DNA of 64,000 bases from Tetraselmis striata (GCA_006384855.1 VCJN01002518.1:1-64000), one strand, 5' to 3'. Numbered from the stretch's first letter, positions 45,616 to 55,870 are shown. Numbers and translations are program-made. Notes: generated by a model from the sequence alone, not told the origin.

Positions 45616-46134
45616 TGTTGTTTGATACCAGTCTTGCAGGCGTATGACCGGCTGTCTGGAGCCTTGACGCCTGCACACTCTCAGCAGTATCTGTAGACGG
45701 CGGAGCGATCGTACGGCTACGAGTACGAGGACACGAGTACATCTCCGGCAGCAGACGTACATCGCGGAGCGGCTGTACATCTTCGAGTACGAGGACGCCC
45801 GTGCGAGCACAATCAAGATTCCGGTACTGCTGAGTATCAATGGTGGGCGCCATGCAGTACTAGAATATACTGCAGGATATCGGCCGATGCAGAATATACT
45901 GCAGGATATCGGCCGATGCAGCAGCGGATACTGTATTGTACGGACATAGATAATGCCAATACTTAGGCTCGCATATATGCGTTAAGTACTGGAGAATACA
46001 GTCAGCGCGCGATGGCGCAAGGTGGCGGATGCGCTAATGGCTGGCGTGCGCACCATGGCGTGCGGAGTATAAAGGCAGGGCGCGACCCGTTGTAAGAGAC
46101 AGTCGTTCTTTTCCCTCACGCCCATATTTCAACA
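45616..46134 (+). repeat. Copia-4 5' LTR
   Basis: TGTTGTTTGATACC to ATATTTCAACA. It contains the doubled 31-bp segment near 45870-45920. It is followed by GGTTAGT and TGGGCCCTCGC, the latter a possible primer-binding site. Confidence 0.95.
46068..46073 (+). promoter_or_regulatory. TATA box of Copia-4 5' LTR
   Basis: TATAAA about 60 bp before the LTR end, at the same place in every LTR of the family (52206-52211 in the 3' LTR). It would drive the element's transcript. Confidence 0.7.
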
Positions 46135-47094
46135 GGTTAGTTGGGCCCTCGCTTCCTTTCATCTCCCAAGCCAAGGAGCGGCCTCTGCCAACCACAGGAG
46201 CATCACAACCAGGTTCTTCCGCCGCCCCTTGCTGCTGATTCTTGGGAGGGGACCTGCGCTGTTGGGCTGGGGGGACTCGAACGACTCGTTTTCGCTCGCT
46301 GAGAGCCGAGCGTGGCCGCGAGAAGCGGTGCACTGACGGTGGCAGTCAGTGGGCGCCCTGGGACGGGGCGTGGGGCTCGTTTGCCTGTGCGACGCGAGGT
46401 CGCTGCTCGACACTGGCCTCCCTAGGCAGTGGGCGTCCTGTAGGGGCGTAGGGGCTGTTTGCCTGTGCAGCTCGACGCTGCTGTCGACCTCTTTCGTTTC
46501 GGCTGTGCCTCTCGACGCCTGGGGCCGCGTTCCGACGCCCCTTTCAGTCTCTCGACGACTCGGGCCGGCTTCGAGTCGTGTCGACTCGTGTGCGCTTGTC
46601 GCTCGCCCAGTTAGAGTGTGTCGAGCTGCCTCGCCGGCCACAGGGGAGGCAGACGGCCTCGTCGAGCGCTTTGTCGTGGTCTTGTGCCAGTGGTATCGAC
46701 CCTCGTCACGAGGCAGGCAGGTTGCCGAGTTAGCAGCAGTCTGCGACCGGAGAACGACGTAGTTTCCGCCGTGTTATAGGCGAATCTATGAGAATCAAAA
46801 ATTAGCCGGATTTCCCGGTGGTTTTCCGATTTATCGTAGCCGGTAATTTGATTTCCGCAGGGCCGCGGTTGTTTGTTGATTAATCGCGGCCGGTGATTAA
46901 AAGTTTGTGCGGCTCCGGTTGTTTTCTCTCCCCAATTTCGAAATTTTGACCGAGTTTCTCCCTGTTGACCATCTCTGGTGGGAGAAAGTTGCCACTGCGG
47001 CAAGCAGTGGTGGGGGCTTTTGGCCCTGTGAGGACCAGACCGCTGACTTGGCCTCTGTCCCGCTCTGCAGTTGATTTCCATCACTGTGATCATC

Positions 47095-50000
47095 ATGCCG
47101 GAAGGAGTGTCCGCCCGCGCGCCGCGCATTCCGTTGCCGCCCGTTTTCTCTGGTCAGACCAAGGGGTGGCGCCGCTGGAGGCACCAGATGGAGGCCTATT
47201 GCAACGCCACTGGCATGAAGCAGGCCATGATGATGAGTGAGCATGCCTCATCTGATCAGCACTTCAAGCTGTATGCAACCCTGACTGCGCTGCTCCCCGA
47301 GGAGCTCCTGGATGTCATCCGTCGGCACCTCAATGACAATGCTACCTCTGGAGGCCAAGCCTGGGCAGCTCTGCGCACCCGCTTTGAGGGAGGCCATCTT
47401 GGCAGGATCTCCGACATGTATGCGGTGCTCCAATCCGGTCAACAGCGCACCGAGACTGCGGAGGCATACTACCATCGCCTGGACAACGCCTTCTTGGACT
47501 TGGTGGCTGAGGCTGAGGAGCATGAGGATGTTGAAGCTCCATCACATAACCAAGTTGTGACTCAGTTCCTGGCTGGCCTCCGTCCCGAGTACGAGCCCAT
47601 CATCGGTATCCTGCAGGTGACCGCGGAGCATGAGGGCCGCGCCATCACCTGGGAGGGTGACTGCCTCAAGCTGGCGCAGAACTACTCCAAGCGTATTGAG
47701 AAGAACCATGCATCGGAGCCATCTGCGGAGGGCTACATAGCCAGTGGTGGCACCAAGCGCTCCGCCCATCTGGCCACAGGCGATGGATCTGGACCTCGCC
47801 GCCTTGGTGCCCCTCTGCGCGGTGGATGCTGGCAGTGCGGTGGGCCTCACTTCAAGCGGGACTGCCCGCAGCGCCCAAGAGGCAACAGGCGTCAAGCTGC
47901 TGCGGACCCGGCACCGGCGGCCTTTGTTGCTGATGAGGAGGAGGAGCATGTTGCTTTCATGGCTGAGAATGCCGGTAACACCCCACCTGCAAAGCGCGTT
48001 GCGCTGTCCCTGCTGGATGACGAGTGGGATGATTGGGCGCCGGAACCGGGCACCCTGCTGTATGACCTCTTCGGAGGGGAGTATGAGTCCGAGGAGGATG
48101 TGCGGCCGGCTGAGGCTGCTGGTGCTGTTGCTCAGGCGAATGAGCGCGAGCATGACCTGGACAGCCACAGCATGGATGAGATCATATCGCTGTCTGGGCT
48201 GTCTGACTGCTTCGGCATGTCTGATGATGAGGCGGGTAGTGCCTCTGGTGGCATGGGCGGCTCTGCCCGTGTTGTAACCAAGTCTGATTCCGCTTACTTG
48301 CTTGATGCGGTTGCTCTTGCGAGTGTTGTTGTCGATGCACGAGGGGCGTGCATGCTGGGGCTGAATGATGATCTCGGAAGCTACCCGGACATGTGGGTGA
48401 AGGACAGTGGGGCATATCCGCATATGGTGGCTGACTCTGACAGCTTCGTGGAGTATGAGCAGCTTGCACCACCGGTTGAGGTGGGGGGTATTTGCTGTCT
48501 GGCGGTGGGCCGGGGGACGGTCTGGATGGTTGTTCGAGCCGATGGCGGCGAAGTACGCAGTGTGCTTCGTGGGGTTCTGCATGTCCCGGACTTGCCGGGC
48601 AAAACAAAGCATGGCTACCGCAGGTTGTTTAGCCAGCGGTTGGCGCAGGAGCGTGGCGCTTCGTTTCATTACACGGCCAACGGGGACTCCATGGTCTTGC
48701 GCTCTGCTGGCCGTGATATGACGGTCCCTATCGGGCGCGCTCCGGGAAGCAACTTGTACGCTTTCCGCAGCAGAATGCTACGGAGCGGGCGTGCGCCCAG
48801 CCCTGCGGATGTTGTTGCGCTGCAAGCTTGTGGGAAGTTGTCAAAGTTGCTGTGGCACAGACGTCTTGGCCATCTGCATGCTGCAGGCATGGATCGTTTG
48901 CTTGCGGAGAGCGTCTCGGGGATCACGTTCGCGAAGGATGAGATACTGCCGTTTTGTGACTGTTGCGCGTTGGCGAAGTCTCACGAACAGCCGCGGTCGC
49001 GCATTGCGTCAAAGCGTCCTACTGGGCCACTGCAGAAGTTTGGAGCTGACATCTGGGGGCCAGTGGGTGTGACGTCCATTGGCGGGTTCCGTTACGTGTT
49101 TGGGATGACTGACTACTACTCGGCATACGGCTGGGTGGTGTTCATGAAGTCCAAGGATGAGGCTCCGAGGGCTCTGCTGTTGGTGGTGCGAGCTATCAGG
49201 CGCGTGCATCCCCGATTCGGATACGACAAGAGTACAGCTCGCCTGAGATTGGACAACGACTCAGTCTTCCAGAGTGCGGATTTTCGATCTGCATGCGATG
49301 GCCTGCACTTCGTTCCTGAGTTTTCTGCGCCATACTGCCAATGGCAGAATGGTCTGCAGGAGCGTATGTGGCTTACTCTGTCCGAAATGACGGTGGCTAT
49401 GCTGCTACATGCTGGCCTGGGTCGTGAGTTCTGGGCGCTGGCCTTCTGTGCCGCGATGCACATCCGCAACAATGTCTACAGTCGGGGTGTCGGTTCTGTT
49501 CCCTACCGGCGTCACACTGGCAAGACCCCAGATGTGGCTGGGTTGCGGGTGTTCGGCTGTCCAGCGTATGTGCACGTGGATGCCGGGAATAGGCGGAAGC
49601 TTGACGCCAAGGCCTTTCGCGGGGTCTTCGTTGGTTATGGGCAGGAATCTCACACCTACTTAGTGTGGAACCCAGCTACTCGCCGCGTGGTTGCAAGTCG
49701 GAATGTGATTTTCGATGAGGGTTGGCGTGATGCGGCTTCCAGCAGCAAGGGGGGCAGTGGGGGCGATGCTGCTGCAAGCCTTGAGATGTTCCCCCAATAC
49801 CAGGCACTTCTCGATAACAGCGGGGTTGGCAGCACGTCCGACGCATCACGGCTGCAAGAGATAACCGAGGCTCACCAGCGTGTCGTGGATGAAACGGACG
49901 ACGTTGAGGAGGAGCTTGAGATTGAGGAGGAGCCACTGACTGCGGAGGAACTGGAACTTGGACCGCAGCGACCCACGCTGGAGCTGACCCAGTTGGAGAC

Positions 50001-51732
50001 GAACGAGGGAACCGACGATGGCGGGCAAGAGGAACCTTTAGTCCAGCGTGCTGAGAGGGACCCCTACCCTGCTCGTTCTCGCCGAGCTCCTGGGCAATGG
50101 TGGGTCGTGCATCCGGAAAACCCCAACGACGACGCTGCAGCTATGATGGCCGCCGCATTCGCGGCAGTGACACAGGGTGTCGATGAGCCCATCACGCTCA
50201 AGCAGGCCCTGTCCGGACCGTTCAAGGAGCAATGGGCGCAAGCCGTAGAGTCAGAATTCAACTCGTTGGAGAAGCAGGGCACGTGGGTGGTGTGCGAGTT
50301 ACCAGAGGAGCGAACAGCCATTCCCAGCAAATGGGTATTCAAGGTCAAATACAACGCTGATGGCAGTATCGCGCGCTTCAAGGCCCGACTGGTTGTCCAA
50401 GGCTGCCGTCAACGACATGGCATCGACTATGCAGAGACTTTTGCACCGACCGTGAAGTTCACCACTATCCGAGTGCTGTTTGCGATTGCAGTACAATACG
50501 GTTGGAATATCCATCAGGTTGATGTCGACACGGCGTTCCTGTATGCTCCAGTGGAGGAGGAGATCTACATGAGGCCGCCGCCTGGCTATGAGCAGTACGA
50601 TGCGAGAGGGCGGCCCATGGTCTTGCGCTTGTTGAAGAGCCTGTACGGGCTGAAGCAATCACCCCGAAATTGGCACAACACCTTGCATAAGTTCTTGGTG
50701 TGCTACGGGTTTCAGCAGCTCAAGTCCGACCCTGGCGCGTACGTCTACTGGCAGGGTGGGCAGTTGATCTGTATCCTGGTGGTGTACGTGGACGACATGA
50801 TCTTTGCCTTCAAGGACGCAGTATGGGCCGCGGATTTCAAGACGGCATTAGGCGCCCGCTTTGACATCAAGGACTTGGGCGTCTGTGCCTGGGCGCTAGG
50901 CATGGCGGTGGAGCGAGACTGGGACAATGCGACGCTGAAGGTGCATCAGGCCAAGTACATTGATGACATGGTGCACAAGTTCAACCTTGCTGACGCTTAC
51001 GCTGTGAGCACCCCAGCGGAGGTTGGTGCCGATGTCCCCGGTAGCAACAAGCCGTTGGCTGCTGAGATGCCATATCAGGCCCTTGTGGGCAGCCTGCTGT
51101 ACGCGATGGTGGCTACCCGCCCCGACATTGCCGAAGCCGTGAGCAAGTTGTGCAGGGTGATGGCCAAGCCTGAAGAGCGCCACTGGCAGGCTGCCAAGCG
51201 AGTCCTGCGATACCTGAAGGGTACCAAAACTCTGGGGCTGACCTTCAGTGGGGGCAAGGCTGACGGCCTACTGCACGGGTACTGCGACGCCGACTGGGCT
51301 GGAGACGTGGTGTCACGACGCTCCACCACTGGCTTCGTCTTCATGCTTTGTGGAGCTGCAGTGAGTTGGAAGTCGCAGCTGCAGGCCACTGTGGCGCTGT
51401 CAACGGCGGAGGCGGAGTACATGGCGTTGTGTGCTGCTGTGTGCGAGGCGCTGTTCTTGCGCGAGCTGCTGCGCGAGCTGTGTTGTGCTCAGTCCGAGGC
51501 CACAGTGATCTTCGAGGACAACCAGAGCTGCATTGCGCTGACGCGCAACCCCATGACCCATGGTCGCAGCAAGCACATCGCCATCAAGTACCACTTCACA
51601 CGGGAGAAGGTGCTCAGCGGGGAGGTGGCAATTGAGTACTGCCCGACTGCACAGATGGTTGCGGATGCACTCACCAAGGCTCTGGGAAGGCTGAAGCACG
51701 CGGAGTTCGCCATGCAGATGTTGGGCGCGTGA
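47095..51732 (+). CDS. gag-pol: Copia-4 gag-pol polyprotein, 1,545 aa
   Basis: A single open frame starting at ATG 47095 (MPEGVSARAPRIP; the open stretch extends slightly upstream without an earlier ATG) and ending at TGA 51730-51732. Domains in order (approximate residues): gag with helical core 20-190 and zinc knuckle CWQCGGPHFKRDC near 244; acidic linker; aspartic protease KDSGAYPHMV near 436; integrase zinc finger with HRRLGHLHAAG and CDCCALAKSH 585-625; integrase core with aspartates in ADIWGP (about 651) and LRLDNDS (about 717) and the glutamate in NGLQERMW (about 756); reverse transcriptase with VDVDTAFLYAP (about 1141) and VVYVDDMIFAF (about 1227); RNase H with YCDADWAGD (about 1395) and STAEAEYMAL (about 1434). 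Integrase before reverse transcriptase marks Copia. All catalytic residues appear present. Confidence 0.96.
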   Translation: MPEGVSARAPRIPLPPVFSGQTKGWRRWRHQMEAYCNATGMKQAMMMSEHASSDQHFKLYATLTALLPEELLDVIRRHLNDNATSGGQAWAALRTRFEGGHLGRISDMYAVLQSGQQRTETAEAYYHRLDNAFLDLVAEAEEHEDVEAPSHNQVVTQFLAGLRPEYEPIIGILQVTAEHEGRAITWEGDCLKLAQNYSKRIEKNHASEPSAEGYIASGGTKRSAHLATGDGSGPRRLGAPLRGGCWQCGGPHFKRDCPQRPRGNRRQAAADPAPAAFVADEEEEHVAFMAENAGNTPPAKRVALSLLDDEWDDWAPEPGTLLYDLFGGEYESEEDVRPAEAAGAVAQANEREHDLDSHSMDEIISLSGLSDCFGMSDDEAGSASGGMGGSARVVTKSDSAYLLDAVALASVVVDARGACMLGLNDDLGSYPDMWVKDSGAYPHMVADSDSFVEYEQLAPPVEVGGICCLAVGRGTVWMVVRADGGEVRSVLRGVLHVPDLPGKTKHGYRRLFSQRLAQERGASFHYTANGDSMVLRSAGRDMTVPIGRAPGSNLYAFRSRMLRSGRAPSPADVVALQACGKLSKLLWHRRLGHLHAAGMDRLLAESVSGITFAKDEILPFCDCCALAKSHEQPRSRIASKRPTGPLQKFGADIWGPVGVTSIGGFRYVFGMTDYYSAYGWVVFMKSKDEAPRALLLVVRAIRRVHPRFGYDKSTARLRLDNDSVFQSADFRSACDGLHFVPEFSAPYCQWQNGLQERMWLTLSEMTVAMLLHAGLGREFWALAFCAAMHIRNNVYSRGVGSVPYRRHTGKTPDVAGLRVFGCPAYVHVDAGNRRKLDAKAFRGVFVGYGQESHTYLVWNPATRRVVASRNVIFDEGWRDAASSSKGGSGGDAAASLEMFPQYQALLDNSGVGSTSDASRLQEITEAHQRVVDETDDVEEELEIEEEPLTAEELELGPQRPTLELTQLETNEGTDDGGQEEPLVQRAERDPYPARSRRAPGQWWVVHPENPNDDAAAMMAAAFAAVTQGVDEPITLKQALSGPFKEQWAQAVESEFNSLEKQGTWVVCELPEERTAIPSKWVFKVKYNADGSIARFKARLVVQGCRQRHGIDYAETFAPTVKFTTIRVLFAIAVQYGWNIHQVDVDTAFLYAPVEEEIYMRPPPGYEQYDARGRPMVLRLLKSLYGLKQSPRNWHNTLHKFLVCYGFQQLKSDPGAYVYWQGGQLICILVVYVDDMIFAFKDAVWAADFKTALGARFDIKDLGVCAWALGMAVERDWDNATLKVHQAKYIDDMVHKFNLADAYAVSTPAEVGADVPGSNKPLAAEMPYQALVGSLLYAMVATRPDIAEAVSKLCRVMAKPEERHWQAAKRVLRYLKGTKTLGLTFSGGKADGLLHGYCDADWAGDVVSRRSTTGFVFMLCGAAVSWKSQLQATVALSTAEAEYMALCAAVCEALFLRELLRELCCAQSEATVIFEDNQSCIALTRNPMTHGRSKHIAIKYHFTREKVLSGEVAIEYCPTAQMVADALTKALGRLKHAEFAMQMLGA

Positions 51733-51753
51733 TGACTGCATGGCGAGTGGGGG

Positions 51754-52272
51754 TGTTGTTTGATACCAGTCTTGCAGGCGTATGACCGGCTGTCTGGAGC
51801 CTTGACGCCTGCACACTCTCAGCAGTATCTGTAGACGGCGGAGCGATCGTACGGCTACGAGTACGAGGACACGAGTACATCTCCGGCAGCAGACGTACAT
51901 CGCGGAGCGGCTGTACATCTTCGAGTACGAGGACGCCCGTGCGAGCACAATCAAGATTCCGGTACTGCTGAGTATCAATGGTGGGCGCCATGCAGTACTA
52001 GAATATACTGCAGGATATCGGCCGATGCAGAATATACTGCAGGATATCGGCCGATGCAGCAGCGGATACTGTATTGTACGGACATAGATAATGCCAATAC
52101 TTAGGCTCGCATATATGCGTTAAGTACTGGAGAATACAGTCAGCGCGCGATGGCGCAAGGTGGCGGATGCGCTAATGGCTGGCGTGCGCACCATGGCGTG
52201 CGGAGTATAAAGGCAGGGCGCGACCCGTTGTAAGAGACAGTCGTTCTTTTCCCTCACGCCCATATTTCAACA
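51754..52272 (+). repeat. Copia-4 3' LTR
   Basis: Same 519-bp sequence as 45616-46134 as far as read by eye, followed at once by the ACATC target duplication. Confidence 0.95.
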
Positions 52273-52277
52273 ACATC

Positions 52278-53490
52278 TGAATCTCACAGTGATTAGCTGC
52301 ACATCTTGCATTCTTGGCGCAGGTGTAATTACTAGGACCTGGCCCCTTGTTTTCGGGCTGTGACTGTAGCACTCTTCTGAAATAATGTAATCGGTAAAAC
52401 TTTGTAACCTCCATGTCGTAATTCTGATAATTGATATCGTGATACCGACGATTCAATTTTGTTATTGGCGGGACGCTGCCCCGGCCGCGGCGCGTTGGCG
52501 CCCCGCTGCCCCGGCCGCGTTAGCAAAGGTAATGCGGTTTGTGAAATCAACGGTCAGGATTCCATATGTTTGTAATGTACGGTCTAAAATAGAATCGTGA
52601 CGATCTAGTTTTGTTGTTGCGGAACGGCCTTGCAATATGTATAGCATCGCCAAGCCCGTGCGCATTTATGATCCTTTAAACATCTTGTCAGTCCGAATGC
52701 TAACAGACTTCCTTGTATGTCATGTAAAGCCTGGGAATGGTGATTTAAGGTCTGCAGCCATCTAGGCAGTTACGGCACTATGCGTAAAGTCGGCAGATCT
52801 GCGGTGCGGCGCTGCAGAATGTGTGTCAATCTGCGGCGTAGTCCCGCGAATATCAGGTATATGAAGTAACTTGACAGTTGAATCAGCGATGCGTCGATTT
52901 TTCAGAAAACTATAAAAGAACGGGTTCTATGTCACTGGCCTACAGTTCCATGAATTGCATTGCCAGCGCTTTGAAGTACCAGCAGCGAGCGTTTGCATTG
53001 CCGGCGCTTTGAAGTACCAGAGTTTTTTTTCCATTAATATCAGCTGCGAGTAGCGAGTACCAGTACCAGTACCAGCAGTACCAGCAGCGAGTAGCGAGTT
53101 CCAGTAAGACCAGTAAAACCAGTACCAGCAGTTCTAGGGAACTGCCCTTTTTGTAATCCACATCAGTACCAGCAGTACCAGCAGCGAGTAGCGAGTACCA
53201 GTAAGGATTACCAGCAGCGAGCGATCGCATTGCCAGCGCTTGTAGTAGTCGCTACCAGAGTTTTTTTTCCATTACCAGCAGCGAGTAGTGCGATCGTAAT
53301 CGGACGGCTGTGTAATTAAGGACCGTGAGCGGGCGGGTCGCTGGGCGGGTGGATTATAGTACTTAGTAGTATATTCCAGTAGATAAGCGCTTTAGTCATG
53401 CACATATAGGCCCGATCCGCTGCACTATACGGGTACCCGTACGGCAATAAAGCTCGCCGCCGAAAAATCGACGCTTTGCTGGATAAGGGG
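52278..53490 (+). repeat. Block B flank: duplicate of 21578-24180 with short satellite
   Basis: Continues block A sequence directly after the Copia-4 target site, with scattered substitutions. It holds only one satellite unit (about 52735-52860) where block A has about eight. The minisatellite at 52960-53290 follows. No gene. Confidence 0.88.
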
Positions 53491-53984
53491 TTCTGCTTAG
53501 CAATCTGTATGGTATCGCCGAGGCGATGCGCTTTCATAATCCTTGTATGTTATATGAAGTAACTTGACAGTTGAATCAGCGATGCGTCGATTTTTCAGAG
53601 AAATTTTAAAAGAACGGATTCTATATCACTGGCCTACAGTTCCATGAATTGCATTGCCAGCACTTTGAAGTAGTCGCTACCAGCAGCGAGCGTTTGCATT
53701 GCCAGCGCTTTGAAGTACCAGAGTTTTTTTCCATTACCAGCAGCGAGTAGCCAGTACCAGTACTCATAGGCTCCCAACCGTGAGATCGTAATCGGACGGC
53801 TGTGTAATTAAGGACCGTGGGCGAGCGGGTGGGCGGGTAGGTGGGTGGATTATAGTACTTAGTAGTACATTCCAGTAGATAAGCGCTTTATTTAGTCAGG
53901 CACCTATAGGCCCGATCTACTGCACTATACGGGTACCCGTACGGCAATAAAGCTCACCGCCGAAAAAACGACGCTTCGCTGGAT
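53491..53984 (+). repeat. Third partial copy of the minisatellite module
   Basis: Repeats the module that begins ATGAAGTAACTTGACAGTTG (53550; also 23515 and 52860) and runs through a shortened minisatellite (53655-53770) to GCCGAAAAAACGACGCTTCG. It is a local tandem duplication within block B. No gene. Confidence 0.85.
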
Positions 53985-54530
53985 ACAGCCGAATGGTAAA
54001 AGGTCTGCAGCCACCTCGGCAGTTACGGCACGCGTAAATAAGTCGGCAGATCTGCGGTGCGGCGCTGCAGATTCGTGTCAATCTGCGGCGTCGTAGTGCC
54101 GCGAATATCAGGTATAAGCGGTACTGCCTAGCAATCTGTATAGTGTCGCCGACCCTATGAGCTTTCATAATCCGTGTCTGTTATAGAAAGTCTAACAGTT
54201 AAAGGTCTGCAGCTATTATCTAGACAGTTACGGCACTACGCGTAAAGTCCGGAACCTGCGGTGCAGCGCTGCAGAATGTGACTTTGTCAATCTGCGGCGT
54301 AGTGCCGCGAATATCAGGTATAAACAGTACTGCCTAGCAATCTGTATGTCATCGCCGAGGCTATGCGCTTTCATAATACTTGTATGTCAAATAAAGCCGA
54401 ATGCTGATAGACTTGCAGCCATCTAGGCAATCACGGCAAGCCCAAAGTCCGCAATCTGCAGTGCAGTGCCGCAAGCAAATATCAGGTTATAGGACTACGG
54501 CCTAGCAATCTGTATTGTATCGCTGAGCCT
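53985..54530 (+). repeat. ~200-bp satellite, about three diverged units
   Basis: Units with CGGCAGATCTGCGGTGCGGC (54044) and progressively diverged cores near 54246 and 54440. These belong to the same family as 22040-23515 but are more worn. Confidence 0.85.
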
Positions 54531-54567
54531 TTGCGCATTCACAATCCATGACGAATGCTAATACACC

Positions 54568-54802
54568 GCGCCGCTGCCCCCGGCCGTGCGCCCTTGCCGC
54601 GTTGCTGCCCCCGCCCGCGCGCCCTTGCCACCCCGCTGCCCCCGGCCGCGCGCCCTTGACGCCCGCTTCCCCCGACCGCGCGCCCTTGCCGCCCCGCTGC
54701 CCCCGGCCGCGCGCTCTTTCCGCCCCGCTGCCCCCGGCCGCGCGCCCTTGCCGCCCCGCTGCCCCCGGCCGCGCGCCCTTGCCGCCCCGCTGCCCCGGCC
54801 GC
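54568..54802 (+). repeat. GC-rich ~31-bp minisatellite
   Basis: About seven imperfect units of the type CCGCTGCCCCCGGCCGCGCG + CCCTTG. A single seed unit (CCCCGCTGCCCCGGCCGCG) occurs at 21777 and 52500, so this is a local expansion of an older motif. Open frames across it are low-complexity only. Confidence 0.88.
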
Positions 54803-54875
54803 GGATGCACCAGAATTGCGGTTTACGACATCAACGGTTACGATGCGATTGATTTTGTATCTGCGGTCCACAATG

Positions 54876-55139
54876 CTATTTCAGGATTATTGACTTAAAA
54901 GGGTGTTGTAATTTGTTGTTTTGGAGAGGGGGATTCATGTTATCATGTATAACCGCGCCCTTTACCTCCGCCTCGTTTCCGTTGGCCTTTGCGAGGGGCT
55001 CTTTCACGGCCTCTTCCACGCCCGTGACCGCGGACGCCATCGTTGGGTTGATGATGAAGGGAAGAATACCGTAGCAAAGTCGGTCTGCTGGCCCTCTTCG
55101 ATCGCCTAGATATTCGGAGAGCTTCCGCAGTCTCGCCAT
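54876..55139 (-). CDS. Small unrecognised gene, 87 codons, fossil 2
   Basis: Frame starting MARLRKLSEYLGDRRGPADR and containing VTGVEEAVKEPLAKANGNEA. It has an amphipathic helical look with a short hydrophobic CYGILPFIINP. CATAAAAG lies just upstream of the ATG, matching the octamer before the 115-aa gene of fossil 1. Family unknown; could be chance. Confidence 0.3.
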   Translation of the reverse strand: MARLRKLSEYLGDRRGPADRLCYGILPFIINPTMASAVTGVEEAVKEPLAKANGNEAEVKGAVIHDNMNPPLQNNKLQHPFKSIILK

Positions 55140-55329
55140 GTCGGCGTTGGACTTTTATGGCCCAAGCGATAGGATTGCCGCCGTACCTCGAAAAAGCCTT
55201 GCAGTCGCAGATTGGCACTCCATCTGTGGAGGAGACCCGGTGAAGGGAGTGGCACCCCTGCGAAGGGAACGCAAGGACATGTAGAATCCGGGGAGCCAAT
55301 CTCCGACCAAACTTCGTCGGTAGAGGCTG

Positions 55330-55870
55330 TCACGGCTTCTTTGTAACACTCGGAAACTCCGTGCCGTCTTTATACGAGTTGGCATTGGGGTAGTGGGCGT
55401 ACTGAGTCGAGTGCATATGTATAGGTGCATGTACCTCGTCGTCACGAACGGACTCTAGCACGCGCTTCCTACGCGAGCTCGCGTCGGTCTTTGTCAAATG
55501 GCAACCTCGTCGAAAGTATACGATAGTATCAACACGTCGAAAGCTTCCCGCCGTACAGTGGGCGGGAGACCTCACGTTCCTCCCGCTTTGGGAACGTGAA
55601 CGCCTCGCCAAGGCTTGTCTAAGTACACCGGAAGCGCTTCTGCCGTGCACAGCCGGGTGTAGGTACCTCGTCACTCGTCGTGGACGGACGTCGGATTCAA
55701 TAACGCGCTTCCCACGCGAGCTCATGTTGGCCTCCATACCCACGCCTCCACGGCGGTATGTCTCGTTTTTGGCCGAGTAGGAGCAGGTGTTGGGTTGGTT
55801 ACGTCGTCGTCCGAGTGGGACTCCAACACGCGCTTACCGCGGGAACATGTGCCACCCATACTCGCGCTTT
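55330..55870 (-). pseudogene. Three repeats of an SRGKRVLES motif, fossil 2
   Basis: The minus strand encodes CSRGKRVLESHSDDDV (about 55800-55850), MSSRGKRVIESDVRPRRV (about 55675-55725) and SSRRKRVLESVRDDEV (about 55435-55480). Each is followed by a short proline/histidine/threonine stretch. The motif is basic, then acidic, as in nuclear-localisation-like starts of small virion proteins. Family unknown; the region is broken. Confidence 0.4.

Larger units (their letters stand above)
45616..52272 (+). mobile_element. Copia-4, plus strand, full length, looks whole and very young
   Basis: A Ty1/Copia element of 6,657 bp: LTRs at 45616-46134 and 51754-52272 (519 bp each, no difference seen by eye), target duplication ACATC (45611-45615 and 52273-52277), a leader of about 960 bp, one gag-pol frame, and a GAGTGGGGG tract before the 3' LTR. 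It looks whole. The unoccupied target site is preserved in block A at 21573-21577. Identical LTRs mean a very recent insertion. Confidence 0.96.
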
